NCBI GenBank assembly: GCA_964404285.1
Contig: CAYOJK010000001.1
Location: 186,001-250,000, forward strand
Length of the DNA stretch: 64,000 nt
Direction: 5' to 3'
From: JBASEY01 sp964404285
GTDB lineage: Bacteria; CSSED10-310
The position numbers and the translations under genes were made by a program. The first letter of the stretch is position 1. Each line of letters starts with the position of its first letter. Positions 8,570-17,755 of this stretch are shown here, piece after piece. The notes under the pieces are model-generated. The model saw only the letters and a program-made list of their open reading frames with translations, did not search any database and was not told the origin of the DNA.

Positions 8570-10414
8570 ATGACAAAAAAAAACCGGGCTGAAAACAGCG
8601 ACCAAACAAATGATCTTGAGCGAAAATCAAGTTTTTTTCTATGTGATCCCCTGAGTTTTTTTGATGCGTTTGGTGAAGCAATCATCGTTATTGATGTGTC
8701 CAATAATGTGATCCAAATGAATTCAATAGCTGAAACTCTTACGGGATACTCACTCAAAGAAGCCATCGGAAAACCACTGCTTGAAATTCTACCAATCCAA
8801 ACCCTATCACTTGATGAATCGCCATTGGATCTAATCAAGAACCCGCCTCAAAGTTTACAAACGGAAATTGTCTCTGAACAATTGGTTTACATAGAAATAA
8901 ATTTGCAAAAACACCATCTCAAAATAAAAAGCGCTCCTGTGCATTCTGAATCCGTCAATGGTTTTGTTCTGCTGATTCGTGAAGCTTCAGAAGACTATCA
9001 ACTGCAAGAAAATCTTCGGATCAGCGAAGAACGATACCAAAACTTGACTGAAATGCTTCCTGTCGGTCTGTTTGAAGCCGACCTTTTATTTAAAGTCCAC
9101 TACGCAAATTCAGAAATTTTCCGGATGTTCCAGTTGTCAAAAACGGATTTAGCAGATGGTCTAAATGCCTTGGGTCTGCTTGCTCCAGAATCACAGGATA
9201 AAGCGCAAAGCATTAGAGTAAGGCGATTTTTAGGCGAAAAGATACCAATAGTGGAATATACGTTTTGCCGAAAAGATGGTTCTCGGTTTCCCGGCTTGTT
9301 ATATATGACTATGGTTTCAGAACAAACTGGTGAATACCACGGTTTCAGAGGCGTGGTTATCGACATCACTCAACGGAAAAAAATGGAAAACAAGCTGAAA
9401 TATCTCAGTATGCATGATGCCCTGACCAAACTATACAACCGTGCTTTTTTCGAGGAAGAAATGCAACGATTGGAACGTAACAGACACATCCGATTAGGTA
9501 TTGTAGTCTGTGATGTCGATGGTTTGAAATTGATCAATGAAACAATGGGACACCAATTGGGCGACAAGCTGCTCAAATACACGGCAGCAATATTAAGAAA
9601 AACTTTTGGCCGCAACCATGTTATCGCAAGGATTGGTGGCGATGAGTTTGCCGTGTTGTTGCAAAACGTTGCTAGTGAGACCATTCAGCAATTCAGGGAT
9701 AATGTTCAAATGGAGATCAGTAAACATAATGCTTCCAAACCGGAATTACACATATCCTTATCAATTGGATATGCGATAGATGAAAAAGGAGTTCAAACAC
9801 CGTCCGAACTGTTCAGAATAGCGGACCGCAATATGTATCATAATAAGCTTCATCAACGCCGAAATTCCAGAGGTAATATTATCCAAGCTCTACTGAAAAC
9901 ATTGGAAACACGACGCTACGTTGTTCCTGGACACGGTGATCGAATACAAAAACTTGTCAATTATATGGCAGACATACTCCATCTAACAGAAAACCAGCGG
10001 CGAGACCTGGAACTGTTAAGCCAATTTCATGATTTGGGGAAAATTGGACTCCGAGAAACACTTTTAATGAAAAAAGATCCTCTATCGGAAGAAGAAATCA
10101 AGGAACTACAGGAACACTCAGAGATTGGTTATCGCATCGCTTTAACCATCTCCGATCTGGCGCCGGTTGCCGAATTTATTTTAAAACATCATGAGCGTTG
10201 GGATGGTTTAGGATATCCCTTAGGATTACGAGGTGAAAATATTCCGTTGGAGAGCAGAATAATCGCTATTGTTGATGCATACGATAGCATGACTCATGAT
10301 CGGCCCTATAAAAAAGCTCTATCTCACGAAGAAGCAGTGGAAATACTGCGTACAAGAGCGGGATCCTATTATGATCCGGAGCTGATACAGGTTTTTCTAT
10401 CGATCATCTCATAA
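8570..10414 (+). CDS. PAS-PAS-GGDEF-HD-GYP cyclic-di-GMP synthase/phosphodiesterase
   Basis: The 614-residue protein has a first PAS domain (about 26-100), a second PAS/PAC domain (about 146-270), a GGDEF domain with intact GGDEF at 356-360, and an HD-GYP domain with H487-D488 in HDLGKIG and the HHERWDGLGYP signature at about 540-550. The GGDEF half makes cyclic-di-GMP and the HD-GYP half degrades it, so both activities appear possible in one polypeptide. No transmembrane segment or receiver domain is present, so the input is probably cytoplasmic and sensed by the PAS domains. A PilZ-like protein, a potential cyclic-di-GMP receptor, is encoded at 24946-25371. The ATG at 8570 is preceded by GAGGG. 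Confidence 0.92.
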   Translation: MTKKNRAENSDQTNDLERKSSFFLCDPLSFFDAFGEAIIVIDVSNNVIQMNSIAETLTGYSLKEAIGKPLLEILPIQTLSLDESPLDLIKNPPQSLQTEIVSEQLVYIEINLQKHHLKIKSAPVHSESVNGFVLLIREASEDYQLQENLRISEERYQNLTEMLPVGLFEADLLFKVHYANSEIFRMFQLSKTDLADGLNALGLLAPESQDKAQSIRVRRFLGEKIPIVEYTFCRKDGSRFPGLLYMTMVSEQTGEYHGFRGVVIDITQRKKMENKLKYLSMHDALTKLYNRAFFEEEMQRLERNRHIRLGIVVCDVDGLKLINETMGHQLGDKLLKYTAAILRKTFGRNHVIARIGGDEFAVLLQNVASETIQQFRDNVQMEISKHNASKPELHISLSIGYAIDEKGVQTPSELFRIADRNMYHNKLHQRRNSRGNIIQALLKTLETRRYVVPGHGDRIQKLVNYMADILHLTENQRRDLELLSQFHDLGKIGLRETLLMKKDPLSEEEIKELQEHSEIGYRIALTISDLAPVAEFILKHHERWDGLGYPLGLRGENIPLESRIIAIVDAYDSMTHDRPYKKALSHEEAVEILRTRAGSYYDPELIQVFLSIIS

Positions 10415-10459
10415 TTATGTCCTATATTCCCTGTTGAACAGTGAGTCTAGAGCTATTTG

Positions 10460-11968
10460 ATGAAACGAATACTTTTTATTTATCCACCCTGGACACGGAA
10501 TGCATCACCACCTGTTGGGCTGGGAATGCTTCAAGGAGATATCCAAACCTGGGGATCACCGGCCGGTATTCAGTCATCTATATTAGATTTAAATGCATTG
10601 GCCGCTAATCATATCCCTACCCAAGTCGTTGAAGACGGCTCTCATCGCACACATCGCTCTATCCTACGTAGACAACATATCATGAGTTCGCTGTGCGATC
10701 CCACTACCTATCAAAGCCACGATAAGTATCGAAAAATCATGTCCGGTTATAGAGACCTATTAGCAGGTTATGCCGCCAAGTACTCTATTAGTTTGACGCC
10801 TGGAGATTTCGTGGATCATCAGTATGAAGATTTTGGACCAAAATCATTGGAATCGATGATAGAAAGGGAAAGCCATCCGCTTTTAAACCCTGTCCAACAC
10901 TTGGTTGAAGACACTTTTAAGCAGATCAAACCAGACCTGATCGGAATATCTATCGTTTACAGAAGTCAAATTTCTGCCGCTCTTTTCCTTGTAGGATGGA
11001 TACAGCGCCGATATCCAAACGTAAAAATTATATTGGGTGGCGGTTTCATGAGTTGCCTGTCGGCTAAAAGCATAGAATACATCCAATCAACAGGATTGAT
11101 TGTTGTACTGGGCAGTGGCGAGTCCCTACTCCGAAAACTTTTCGGCATATCTCCTGATACCCGTTTACATTTTCCCACTATCGATTTTACGGGAATTGAT
11201 TTCTCTCATTATTTTACACCAGTTCGAACTATTCCCATGATCACATCCCGAGGTTGTTATTGGGGGAAATGCAGTTTTTGTGAAGAATGTAAAGAACCAT
11301 TTCTAATGGACAGACCTGACAATTTGATCAAACGACTGAAAGAGACTACTACCAGGTGTTCTCCCCGTCACATTCATTTCACCGATCATGCGATTCCACC
11401 GACGATCCTGAAAATCCTTTCAACTCTGGATACTTCGGTCACGTGGTCAGGGTTTGTCAGGGCAACTGCGGAGTTAACAGATTTTTCATTTGTCAAAAAG
11501 CTGGCTGAAGCGGGTTGTAGAATGCTTCAGCTTGGTTTTGAAACCCCTGTTCAACCCCTTCTTCAGTCCATGAACAAGGGGGTCGATTCTACGCGTTTTC
11601 CATTAATTATTCGGTATTTACGTGAGGTGGGTATTCGTTCATTTGTGTATATGCTTTTCGGCTACCCGGGACAAACTTCTGATGATTGGGAAGCAGCGTT
11701 GAGTTTTCTAGAAAACAATCTTCCAGATTATCTGAACATATCAATTTTTCGTGCTCCACCACACGCTCCATGGGTTCAAAATGAATCCGACAGCCTTGAA
11801 CCCGTCAGACAGATCAATCGTTTGTATGTGGATCAGGCCTCAGAAATAAGTGTTTTACCGGAATTGAGGCGTTGGATTTCGAAGCGTTTGAAAGCCTCAG
11901 AAAAAATTAAACATGTGATAAAAAATACGCCGCAATACTATAAATCCAGCCATGCAGCGTATTATTAA
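10460..11968 (+). CDS. B12-binding-type radical SAM protein
   Basis: This 502-residue protein has an N-terminal cobalamin-binding-like Rossmann part (opening KRILFIYPPW, with PDLIGISIVYRSQ and ILGGGFMS) and a radical SAM barrel. The cluster cysteines are C266, C271 and C274 in GCYWGKCSFC, a CX4CX2C spacing rather than the usual CX3CX2C. Later elements such as LQLGFETP and FGYPGQT are typical of the Elp3/MiaB/NifB-type radical SAM core. Such proteins do methylations or rearrangements in lipid, cofactor or RiPP metabolism; the substrate is not evident. The ATG at 10460 is preferred over the adjacent TTG at 10457, though the ribosome binding site is weak. It converges on the cohesin-like gene. 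Confidence 0.82.
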   Translation: MKRILFIYPPWTRNASPPVGLGMLQGDIQTWGSPAGIQSSILDLNALAANHIPTQVVEDGSHRTHRSILRRQHIMSSLCDPTTYQSHDKYRKIMSGYRDLLAGYAAKYSISLTPGDFVDHQYEDFGPKSLESMIERESHPLLNPVQHLVEDTFKQIKPDLIGISIVYRSQISAALFLVGWIQRRYPNVKIILGGGFMSCLSAKSIEYIQSTGLIVVLGSGESLLRKLFGISPDTRLHFPTIDFTGIDFSHYFTPVRTIPMITSRGCYWGKCSFCEECKEPFLMDRPDNLIKRLKETTTRCSPRHIHFTDHAIPPTILKILSTLDTSVTWSGFVRATAELTDFSFVKKLAEAGCRMLQLGFETPVQPLLQSMNKGVDSTRFPLIIRYLREVGIRSFVYMLFGYPGQTSDDWEAALSFLENNLPDYLNISIFRAPPHAPWVQNESDSLEPVRQINRLYVDQASEISVLPELRRWISKRLKASEKIKHVIKNTPQYYKSSHAAYY

Positions 11969-11989
11969 TCTGTGTTAGCTCTTAAGCGC

Positions 11990-12499
11990 TTATTTTACCA
12001 GGACCGCTTTTTTGAATTCAATTTTTCCATTTTCCGAGTTGAAATCTTTGACATCATCTAAAAGCGTATCGACTTTAACAAAACTCGGATCACCGGCAGC
12101 ATCGGGTTTAACCTTGAAACTCAAGCGAGCCAGTGAGCCTTTATTTCCCGGTTCAATTGCCGTTTGAATGCAAAATCCACCAAGAATAATCAACCCTGGT
12201 TCACTTTCATTGAGATTAAACATGACCCAGCCAGGATTCAAGGTTCCGTCTTCCCAGTCAATATACTGCAGTTTGGTCGTGTCATAACGAAATCGTATGG
12301 TAACCGCATCCACTTTTGTAATGGCATTTTCAATCATGACATCAACCATGACAGTTTCATCGGGCGCGCCCTCAGTTGATGTCAGCCAAAGTTTATCAAC
12401 ACCGGTCTGGATTTTATTATCCGAAACTACACTGTCTGCATTGATAATCGGCAGAGCGACAAATAGAGTCATCAGGCCCATTAACATATATCGTTTCAT
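11990..12499 (-). CDS. Small secreted cohesin-like domain protein
   Basis: This 169-residue protein has a signal peptide (MKRYMLMGLMTLFVALP) and then essentially one beta-sandwich domain, about residues 35-165. The order of conserved features matches cohesins: a DETVMVDVMIENA strand, FRYDTTKLQYI (the cohesin F.Y.p..l.f motif), a GLIILGGF strand and GSLARLSFKVK. Cohesins bind dockerins, and the C25 protease at 2299-6936 ends in a dockerin. There is no surface anchor, second cohesin or sorting signal, so it could be a soluble adaptor or an independent beta-sandwich protein. AAGGAGG precedes the ATG. Assignment is by pattern only; a generic BACON/CARDB-like fold is the alternative. Confidence 0.65.
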   Translation of the reverse strand: MKRYMLMGLMTLFVALPIINADSVVSDNKIQTGVDKLWLTSTEGAPDETVMVDVMIENAITKVDAVTIRFRYDTTKLQYIDWEDGTLNPGWVMFNLNESEPGLIILGGFCIQTAIEPGNKGSLARLSFKVKPDAAGDPSFVKVDTLLDDVKDFNSENGKIEFKKAVLVK

Positions 12500-12695
12500 A
12501 TCTTTTTCCTCCTTATTTATCAGATAAAACTATTATTAAATGATAGTCTATCTGAAGGGTTTTACCTAGGCATTTATATACTAATTTTCATTAACAAATC
12601 AAATTTAATCCTTTTCCGTCTCATCGAAAGCGATAAATCAAAAAGCACACATCCCTATTACTTGCAAAAATCATGTCAAGGATTCACATCTGTTA

Positions 12696-13883
12696 TCATT
12701 CGTCATCATTGGATTTGTCTGCCGTCTGGTCATTCGTAGTCAGTAATGACCATTGCCAAGGTCGAATCCCCGAGAGTTGTCGAACAGTCTCATAGGTATT
12801 CAAATCATTTTCGGGCAATCGAGCTAACTTTTTCAGCGTATTGTTACCGGCTATGATTCCAGGATCAATTTTTTTCTGTGTAGCTGACCATTCACGTTGT
12901 TTTACCAACTTTTCGAAGAGCTCTTTATCATAAGGTGGTGCGGGCGTGAACAATGCCGATGAGTACTCCGGGCATTTTTCATCCGGCGTTTTCTGTGCCT
13001 GAACAATCAATTCAGCAATAGTTTCACGATAAGCAGCAGGTATTATTCTTTTAAGATAAGGTGTCACATTCTTCACCGGCGGGTGTGAGAAGAAATAGGG
13101 CAACTCCATAAAAACACTGTCATGAAATATTTTGAACACTGGTTTATCACGTTCCTGTGCCAAGGCTTCTCGATAATCCCAAACCAGTCGAAGACATTCT
13201 CGATATTGTGGACTCAACTTTTTTTTATCAAACAGCCGCCAATAGGAAAGCGATTCTTTTTTGCTAGGCTGCCATCGAATCGTTTCCAAGTATTCAAATT
13301 CTTGTTTGGCCCATGCGAACCTCTCAGTTTTCATGAGGTCGCCATACAAGATTTTTTTCAATTCAATCAAGTAACGAGTATCACCCGCTGCATAAGTAAT
13401 TGCCTCAGGACTTAAAGGACGCTTACTCCAGTGATATTTTTGAAATTTTTTTTGGGTTTCCACCTGAAAATATTCATTTAAAACAGATGCTAATCCGACA
13501 TTTTTCTGTCCAAGTAATTCCAGCGAGATTTTTGTGTCAAAAATGTTTTTCAGTTTTAAATTAAAGTCACGATTCAGACTGCGGAGATCAAAGTCTGCAT
13601 CATGAAAAATCTTCATCCAATCAGGGCTTTCAAAAATCTTCCATATCGGCTGTAAAGCAATTCCTTGGAGCGGATCGATGATCCAATCATTTTGAGTTGT
13701 TGTAATTTGAATCAAGCAAACCCGATCTTTATAGTGATGTAAAGAATCTGCCTCTAAATCGACTCCTATCTCATATTCTGATTCGAGAACTCGCATTAAA
13801 GGTTCCAGTTTTCTATCTGAATCAATAAAAACGATAGAAGACTTTGGCCTACAGGGATACTGGGTCTGATCAGATGAAAACAC
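12696..13883 (-). CDS. rnd: Ribonuclease D
   Basis: This 395-residue protein has the DEDDy 3'-5' exoribonuclease domain followed by HRDC-like helical domains. The catalytic motifs are visible: D-x-E in GVDLEADS, Asp in FHDADFDLRSL and Y-x3-D in YAAGDTRYL. RNase D trims the 3' ends of tRNA precursors and other small RNAs. The start is GTG at 13883, 2 nt after the glnS stop, and the AAGGAG inside the end of glnS is the nearest ribosome binding site, so translation is probably coupled. It is the last gene of gltX-glnS-rnd, a sensible tRNA-maturation and charging group. Confidence 0.9.
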   Translation of the reverse strand: MFSSDQTQYPCRPKSSIVFIDSDRKLEPLMRVLESEYEIGVDLEADSLHHYKDRVCLIQITTTQNDWIIDPLQGIALQPIWKIFESPDWMKIFHDADFDLRSLNRDFNLKLKNIFDTKISLELLGQKNVGLASVLNEYFQVETQKKFQKYHWSKRPLSPEAITYAAGDTRYLIELKKILYGDLMKTERFAWAKQEFEYLETIRWQPSKKESLSYWRLFDKKKLSPQYRECLRLVWDYREALAQERDKPVFKIFHDSVFMELPYFFSHPPVKNVTPYLKRIIPAAYRETIAELIVQAQKTPDEKCPEYSSALFTPAPPYDKELFEKLVKQREWSATQKKIDPGIIAGNNTLKKLARLPENDLNTYETVRQLSGIRPWQWSLLTTNDQTADKSNDDE

Positions 13884-13885
13884 TT

Positions 13886-15601
13886 TTATCGTGATTTTTT
13901 TCTCCTTTGAATTTTTTGCCAGGTATCTTTCAACGTCACTGTTCGGTTAAAAACCAGGTGGCTTTCTGTAGAATCAGGATCGACACAAAAATAGCCTTGC
14001 CGAAGAAATTGAAATCGTGATCCAGGATTTGATCCGCTAAGCCCCGGCTCCAATTTCACAGTGTCCAAAACAGTGACAGAATTGGAGTTCACAAAATCCG
14101 TAAATTTTTTGCCTTCCGGCACATCCATTGGGTTTTCTTGACTAAAAAGATGTTCGAACAACCTTACTTCACCATCGATTGCATGTCCGGCTGACACCCA
14201 ATGAAGGGTTCCCATAACTTTTCGACCATCTCGAGTCCATCCTCCTCTGCTGTCTGGATCAATATGGCATTTGAGTTCAACAACTTTTCCATGTTCATTT
14301 TTTATCACTTCATCACATGTCAAATAGTAAGCATGCTTCAATCTGACTTCTGTGCCGGGAGCTAATCGAAAATATTTTTTGGGCGGATTCTCCATAAAAT
14401 CAGAAGATTCAATATATATTTCACTACTGAATGGAATGGTGCGTTTTCCAGCTGATGGATCTTCAGGATTATTCTCAGCTTCCAGCCACTCAACTTTTTC
14501 GCTCGGATAATTGGTAATAGTCACCTTTAATGGCTCCAAAACAGCCATGACCCGTGGAGCAATTTGATTCAGGTGCTCCCGAACACAAAACTCCAACATA
14601 CCAAAATCGACAATACTGTTTGCCTTTGAAAGGCCGATTCTATCACAGAACATTTTAATTGATTCAGGCGTGTATCCGCGTCGTCTTAAACCGGAAAGGG
14701 TCGGCATTCTTGGATCATCCCATCCGCGGACGTGATTTTCTTTAACCAATGTCATGAGCCGCCGTTTACTCATCACCGTATAGGTAAGATTCAATCGGGC
14801 GAATTCTATTTGCTGGGGTCGATAGGTATCCAATGCCTCTAAAAACCAGTCATAAAGCGGCCGATGATCTTCAAATTCGAGTGTGCATAACGAATGCGTA
14901 ATGCGCTCGATAGAATCCTCAAGTCCATGGGCCCAGTCATACATTGGATAAATACACCATGTATCACCGGTTCGGGTATGAGATGCTCTGGTAATTCGAT
15001 AGATGACCGGATCACGCATATTCAGGTTTCCTGATGCCATGTCAATTTTTGCCCGTAGAGTCTTGGATCCATCCGGAAACTCCCCGGCTCGCATGCGTCT
15101 GAACAAATCCAGATTTTCGTTTATTGTCCTATTTCGGTATGGGCTTTCACGTCCGGGTTCTTTTAGAGTTCCTCTATATTCTTTTATTTCTTCTGCGGTG
15201 AGATCGCACACATAGGCTTTATCAGATAAAACAAGCTGTTCAGCAAAATCATACATGATCTGAAAATAATCTGAGGCAAAGAACAATCGATCTTCCCAGT
15301 CAAAACCCAGCCATCGAACATCTTCAATTATCGAGTCAACGAATTCCACTTCTTCTTTACCCGGGTTCGTATCATCAAAGCGCAAATTGCATTTTCCTCC
15401 GTATTCTTCAGCCAGGCCAAAATTCAGACAGATAGACTTGGCATGCCCAATATGGAGATAACCATTGGGTTCGGGGGGAAAACGTGTATGAACTCTACCG
15501 CCAAATTTGCCGGTACGGTTATCTTCGTTGATAATATTTTTGATAAAATGCGACCCGGACGAGCTGTCTTCCGGAACTATATCAATCTTTTTATTCGCCA
15601 T
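13886..15601 (-). CDS. glnS: Glutaminyl-tRNA synthetase
   Basis: The 571-residue protein is a class I synthetase with the HIGH motif in PEPNGYLHIGHAKS and a KMSKS equivalent in VMSKRRL, followed by the beta-barrel anticodon-binding domain. The length fits bacterial GlnRS (about 550). GlnRS charges tRNA-Gln directly and is absent from many bacteria that use the Gat amidotransferase route, so its presence suggests direct charging here. GAGGAAAAAAGAA precedes the ATG at 15601. It is 13 nt downstream of gltX and 2 nt upstream of rnd. Confidence 0.97.
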   Translation of the reverse strand: MANKKIDIVPEDSSSGSHFIKNIINEDNRTGKFGGRVHTRFPPEPNGYLHIGHAKSICLNFGLAEEYGGKCNLRFDDTNPGKEEVEFVDSIIEDVRWLGFDWEDRLFFASDYFQIMYDFAEQLVLSDKAYVCDLTAEEIKEYRGTLKEPGRESPYRNRTINENLDLFRRMRAGEFPDGSKTLRAKIDMASGNLNMRDPVIYRITRASHTRTGDTWCIYPMYDWAHGLEDSIERITHSLCTLEFEDHRPLYDWFLEALDTYRPQQIEFARLNLTYTVMSKRRLMTLVKENHVRGWDDPRMPTLSGLRRRGYTPESIKMFCDRIGLSKANSIVDFGMLEFCVREHLNQIAPRVMAVLEPLKVTITNYPSEKVEWLEAENNPEDPSAGKRTIPFSSEIYIESSDFMENPPKKYFRLAPGTEVRLKHAYYLTCDEVIKNEHGKVVELKCHIDPDSRGGWTRDGRKVMGTLHWVSAGHAIDGEVRLFEHLFSQENPMDVPEGKKFTDFVNSNSVTVLDTVKLEPGLSGSNPGSRFQFLRQGYFCVDPDSTESHLVFNRTVTLKDTWQKIQRRKKSR

Positions 15602-15614
15602 TTCTTTTTTCCTC

Positions 15615-17117
15615 TTAAAACGTATCCGCCGCCTGAGCAGTCCAGGCTTGCCATTTTTCTTCTAACTTTTTCAATTTTTTTCTGCCGATTCCCCCTGCTA
15701 TCTCAATAGCTTTCATCAATCGACGGCGTGTTAAATCCCGCCCAAGAAGCGCCATTGATTCATACAGGGGAGGTGCGACCTTGGCGCCACTGATCACAAC
15801 AAACATAATCGAAGTGATTTCACGAATTGGAACGGACCAAAATCGGGCGGTCCCATCGATAGCCTTTTCAATTTCAACTGGATTCCATTGTTCAATTTTT
15901 TCTAATTGAAAGGCCACGGATTGTAGAACTTCTGCAACCTCGTCACGCTTACGGTTTTTCGAAAGCAAATCTTCCGCATCATATTCAATCTCCGTTGCAA
16001 ACAGAAAAGCGCAAGCAGGAATCAGATCACCTAAGGTATGCATCCGATTTTTCATCATGGGGATGATCTTGAGTAGATAATCAGGATTCAGACGCCACTC
16101 AACCAACATATCACGCAGTTGCTCAGCAGTACAATTCTCACGGATATAACGGGAATTGAGCCAACGAAGTTTTTGCAAATCAAATATGCTTCCTCCCAAA
16201 CTGACCCGATCGATATCAAAATCGGAGACAAACTCTTCCAGCACAAATTTTTCTTCTTGATCAGGCCGTGAATAACTCATCAACCCAAGGTAATTCAATA
16301 AAGCATTCGGCAAAAAGCCCGCCTCCCGATAGTAGTCGATCGATGTGGGATTTTTTCTTTTAGATAATTTGGAACCATCTGGATTTAGCAGGAGAGGAAG
16401 GTGAATAAATTCAGGTTCTTTCCACCCAAAGGCTTGGTATAGAAGCAAGTGTTTGGGTGTTGAAGGCAGCCATTCTTCGCCACGGATAACATGCGTGATA
16501 TTCATCAGGTGATCATCGACGACATTTGCCAAGTGATAGGTTGGAAAACCATCGCTTTTCAACAGTATTTGATCATCGATTTGACTGAAATCATAGCGAA
16601 CTTCTTTACGTAGCCGGTCTTTGATGACACAGACACCATCCTGTGGAACAGATAGTCTGACAACATGGGGTTCTTTATTTTTCAGACGCTCATCGATTTC
16701 ACTCTGCGCAAGATTCCTGCAAAGCCCATCATATCCTTCAGCGAGTTTGTTTTCCTGTTGATAGCGACGCATTTCTGCCAAGCGTTCAGGTGTACAGAAA
16801 CAGCGATAGGCTTTTCCTGTTTTCAACAAGGTTTCCACATGTTGTTTATAGATCTCAGTCCGCTCGCTTTGGCGATATGGTCCAAATTTTCCCCCAACGT
16901 CCGGACCTTCATCCCATGATAAACCAATCCACTTTAGCGCTTGGATAATACCAGTTTCATATTCAGGCCGGGATCGAGTCTGATCCGTATCTTCGATACG
17001 AAGAATAAAAGCCCCGTTCCGGCTTTTAGCGAATGCATAGTTAAACAGCCCCATATAAGCGGTGCCGACATGAGGGCTTCCCGTTGGGCTGGGCGCAATA
17101 CGTACCCGTGTAATCAT
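15615..17117 (-). CDS. gltX: Glutamyl-tRNA synthetase
   Basis: The 500-residue class I synthetase has the HIGH-equivalent SPHVGTAYMGLFNYA, the KMSKS-equivalent GSKLSKRKN, and a zinc-knuckle-like CFC...YDGLC segment in the connective region. It charges tRNA-Glu in the cytoplasm, supplying protein synthesis and possibly tetrapyrrole synthesis. The ATG at 17117 has AAGGAG 9 nt upstream. It is the first gene of the gltX-glnS-rnd run and the 182 bp before it separate it from iscU, so a promoter there is likely though none stands out. Confidence 0.96.
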   Translation of the reverse strand: MITRVRIAPSPTGSPHVGTAYMGLFNYAFAKSRNGAFILRIEDTDQTRSRPEYETGIIQALKWIGLSWDEGPDVGGKFGPYRQSERTEIYKQHVETLLKTGKAYRCFCTPERLAEMRRYQQENKLAEGYDGLCRNLAQSEIDERLKNKEPHVVRLSVPQDGVCVIKDRLRKEVRYDFSQIDDQILLKSDGFPTYHLANVVDDHLMNITHVIRGEEWLPSTPKHLLLYQAFGWKEPEFIHLPLLLNPDGSKLSKRKNPTSIDYYREAGFLPNALLNYLGLMSYSRPDQEEKFVLEEFVSDFDIDRVSLGGSIFDLQKLRWLNSRYIRENCTAEQLRDMLVEWRLNPDYLLKIIPMMKNRMHTLGDLIPACAFLFATEIEYDAEDLLSKNRKRDEVAEVLQSVAFQLEKIEQWNPVEIEKAIDGTARFWSVPIREITSIMFVVISGAKVAPPLYESMALLGRDLTRRRLMKAIEIAGGIGRKKLKKLEEKWQAWTAQAADTF

Positions 17118-17299
17118 TACTGTGGTCTCCTTTGGTGCAAGCAGTCAATCCTGTTTTTACCAGGGAGACAGATATTAGCGCAAAACAATAAAAATAAAAG
17201 TACCGATCACACAGTTTGCGCATTCTTTTTACAAAAAGTGAGTTAATCGACGAAAAGATAAGAAAAACAGAGTTATCCGTTATTGAATCGGATTACAAC

Positions 17300-17680
17300 T
17301 TATGATTCGGGGTGTTTTTCTTGATAATCTCGAATTGCTGCATGTAATGCATCAGCGCCCAGATTAGAACAGTGCATTTTTTGTGGCGGAAGCCCTCCAA
17401 GTTCTTTTGCTACCGACGCATTGGTGATATGCAACGCTTCGTCGAGCGTTTTTCCTTTTGCCATCTCGCTGACCATACTGGATACAGCGATAGCTGCACC
17501 ACACCCAAATGTTTTGTAACGAATATCTTCTATGACTTTCGTTTCAGGATTGACCTGGATATGAAAAACCATCATATCTCCACAAGTCGGATTTCCTACC
17601 TGACCCACACCGTCAGGATTATCGAGTTCTCCAACATTTCGTGGATTGGCGAAATGTTCCATTACTTTTTCCGAATACAT
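17300..17680 (-). CDS. iscU: IscU/NifU-type iron-sulfur cluster scaffold
   Basis: This 126-residue protein is a compact IscU/NifU-N domain. All three cluster-ligand cysteines are present, in NPTCGD, TFGCGAAIA and MHCSNLG, and the scaffold opening YSEKVMEHFANPRNVG is typical. The family assembles [2Fe-2S] or [4Fe-4S] clusters on sulfur delivered by a cysteine desulfurase and passes them to apoproteins. It is encoded 75 nt after an IscS/NifS homologue, the normal partner, but that homologue lacks the PLP lysine. AAGGAG precedes the ATG. No IscR, HscA/B or ferredoxin gene is adjacent. Confidence 0.94.
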   Translation of the reverse strand: MYSEKVMEHFANPRNVGELDNPDGVGQVGNPTCGDMMVFHIQVNPETKVIEDIRYKTFGCGAAIAVSSMVSEMAKGKTLDEALHITNASVAKELGGLPPQKMHCSNLGADALHAAIRDYQEKHPES

Positions 17681-17755
17681 CTTTTTCTCCTTTCAAACCC
17701 TAATAACCAGGTTATTTTTCACTTCAGCAACCGCCGTTATAGCGGAATTTTTGTC

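Noticed and set aside
11983..11992. TAAGCGCTTA palindrome between convergent genes
   Set aside because: Only 10 nt, overlapping a stop codon, with no loop or T run; not a terminator and probably chance.
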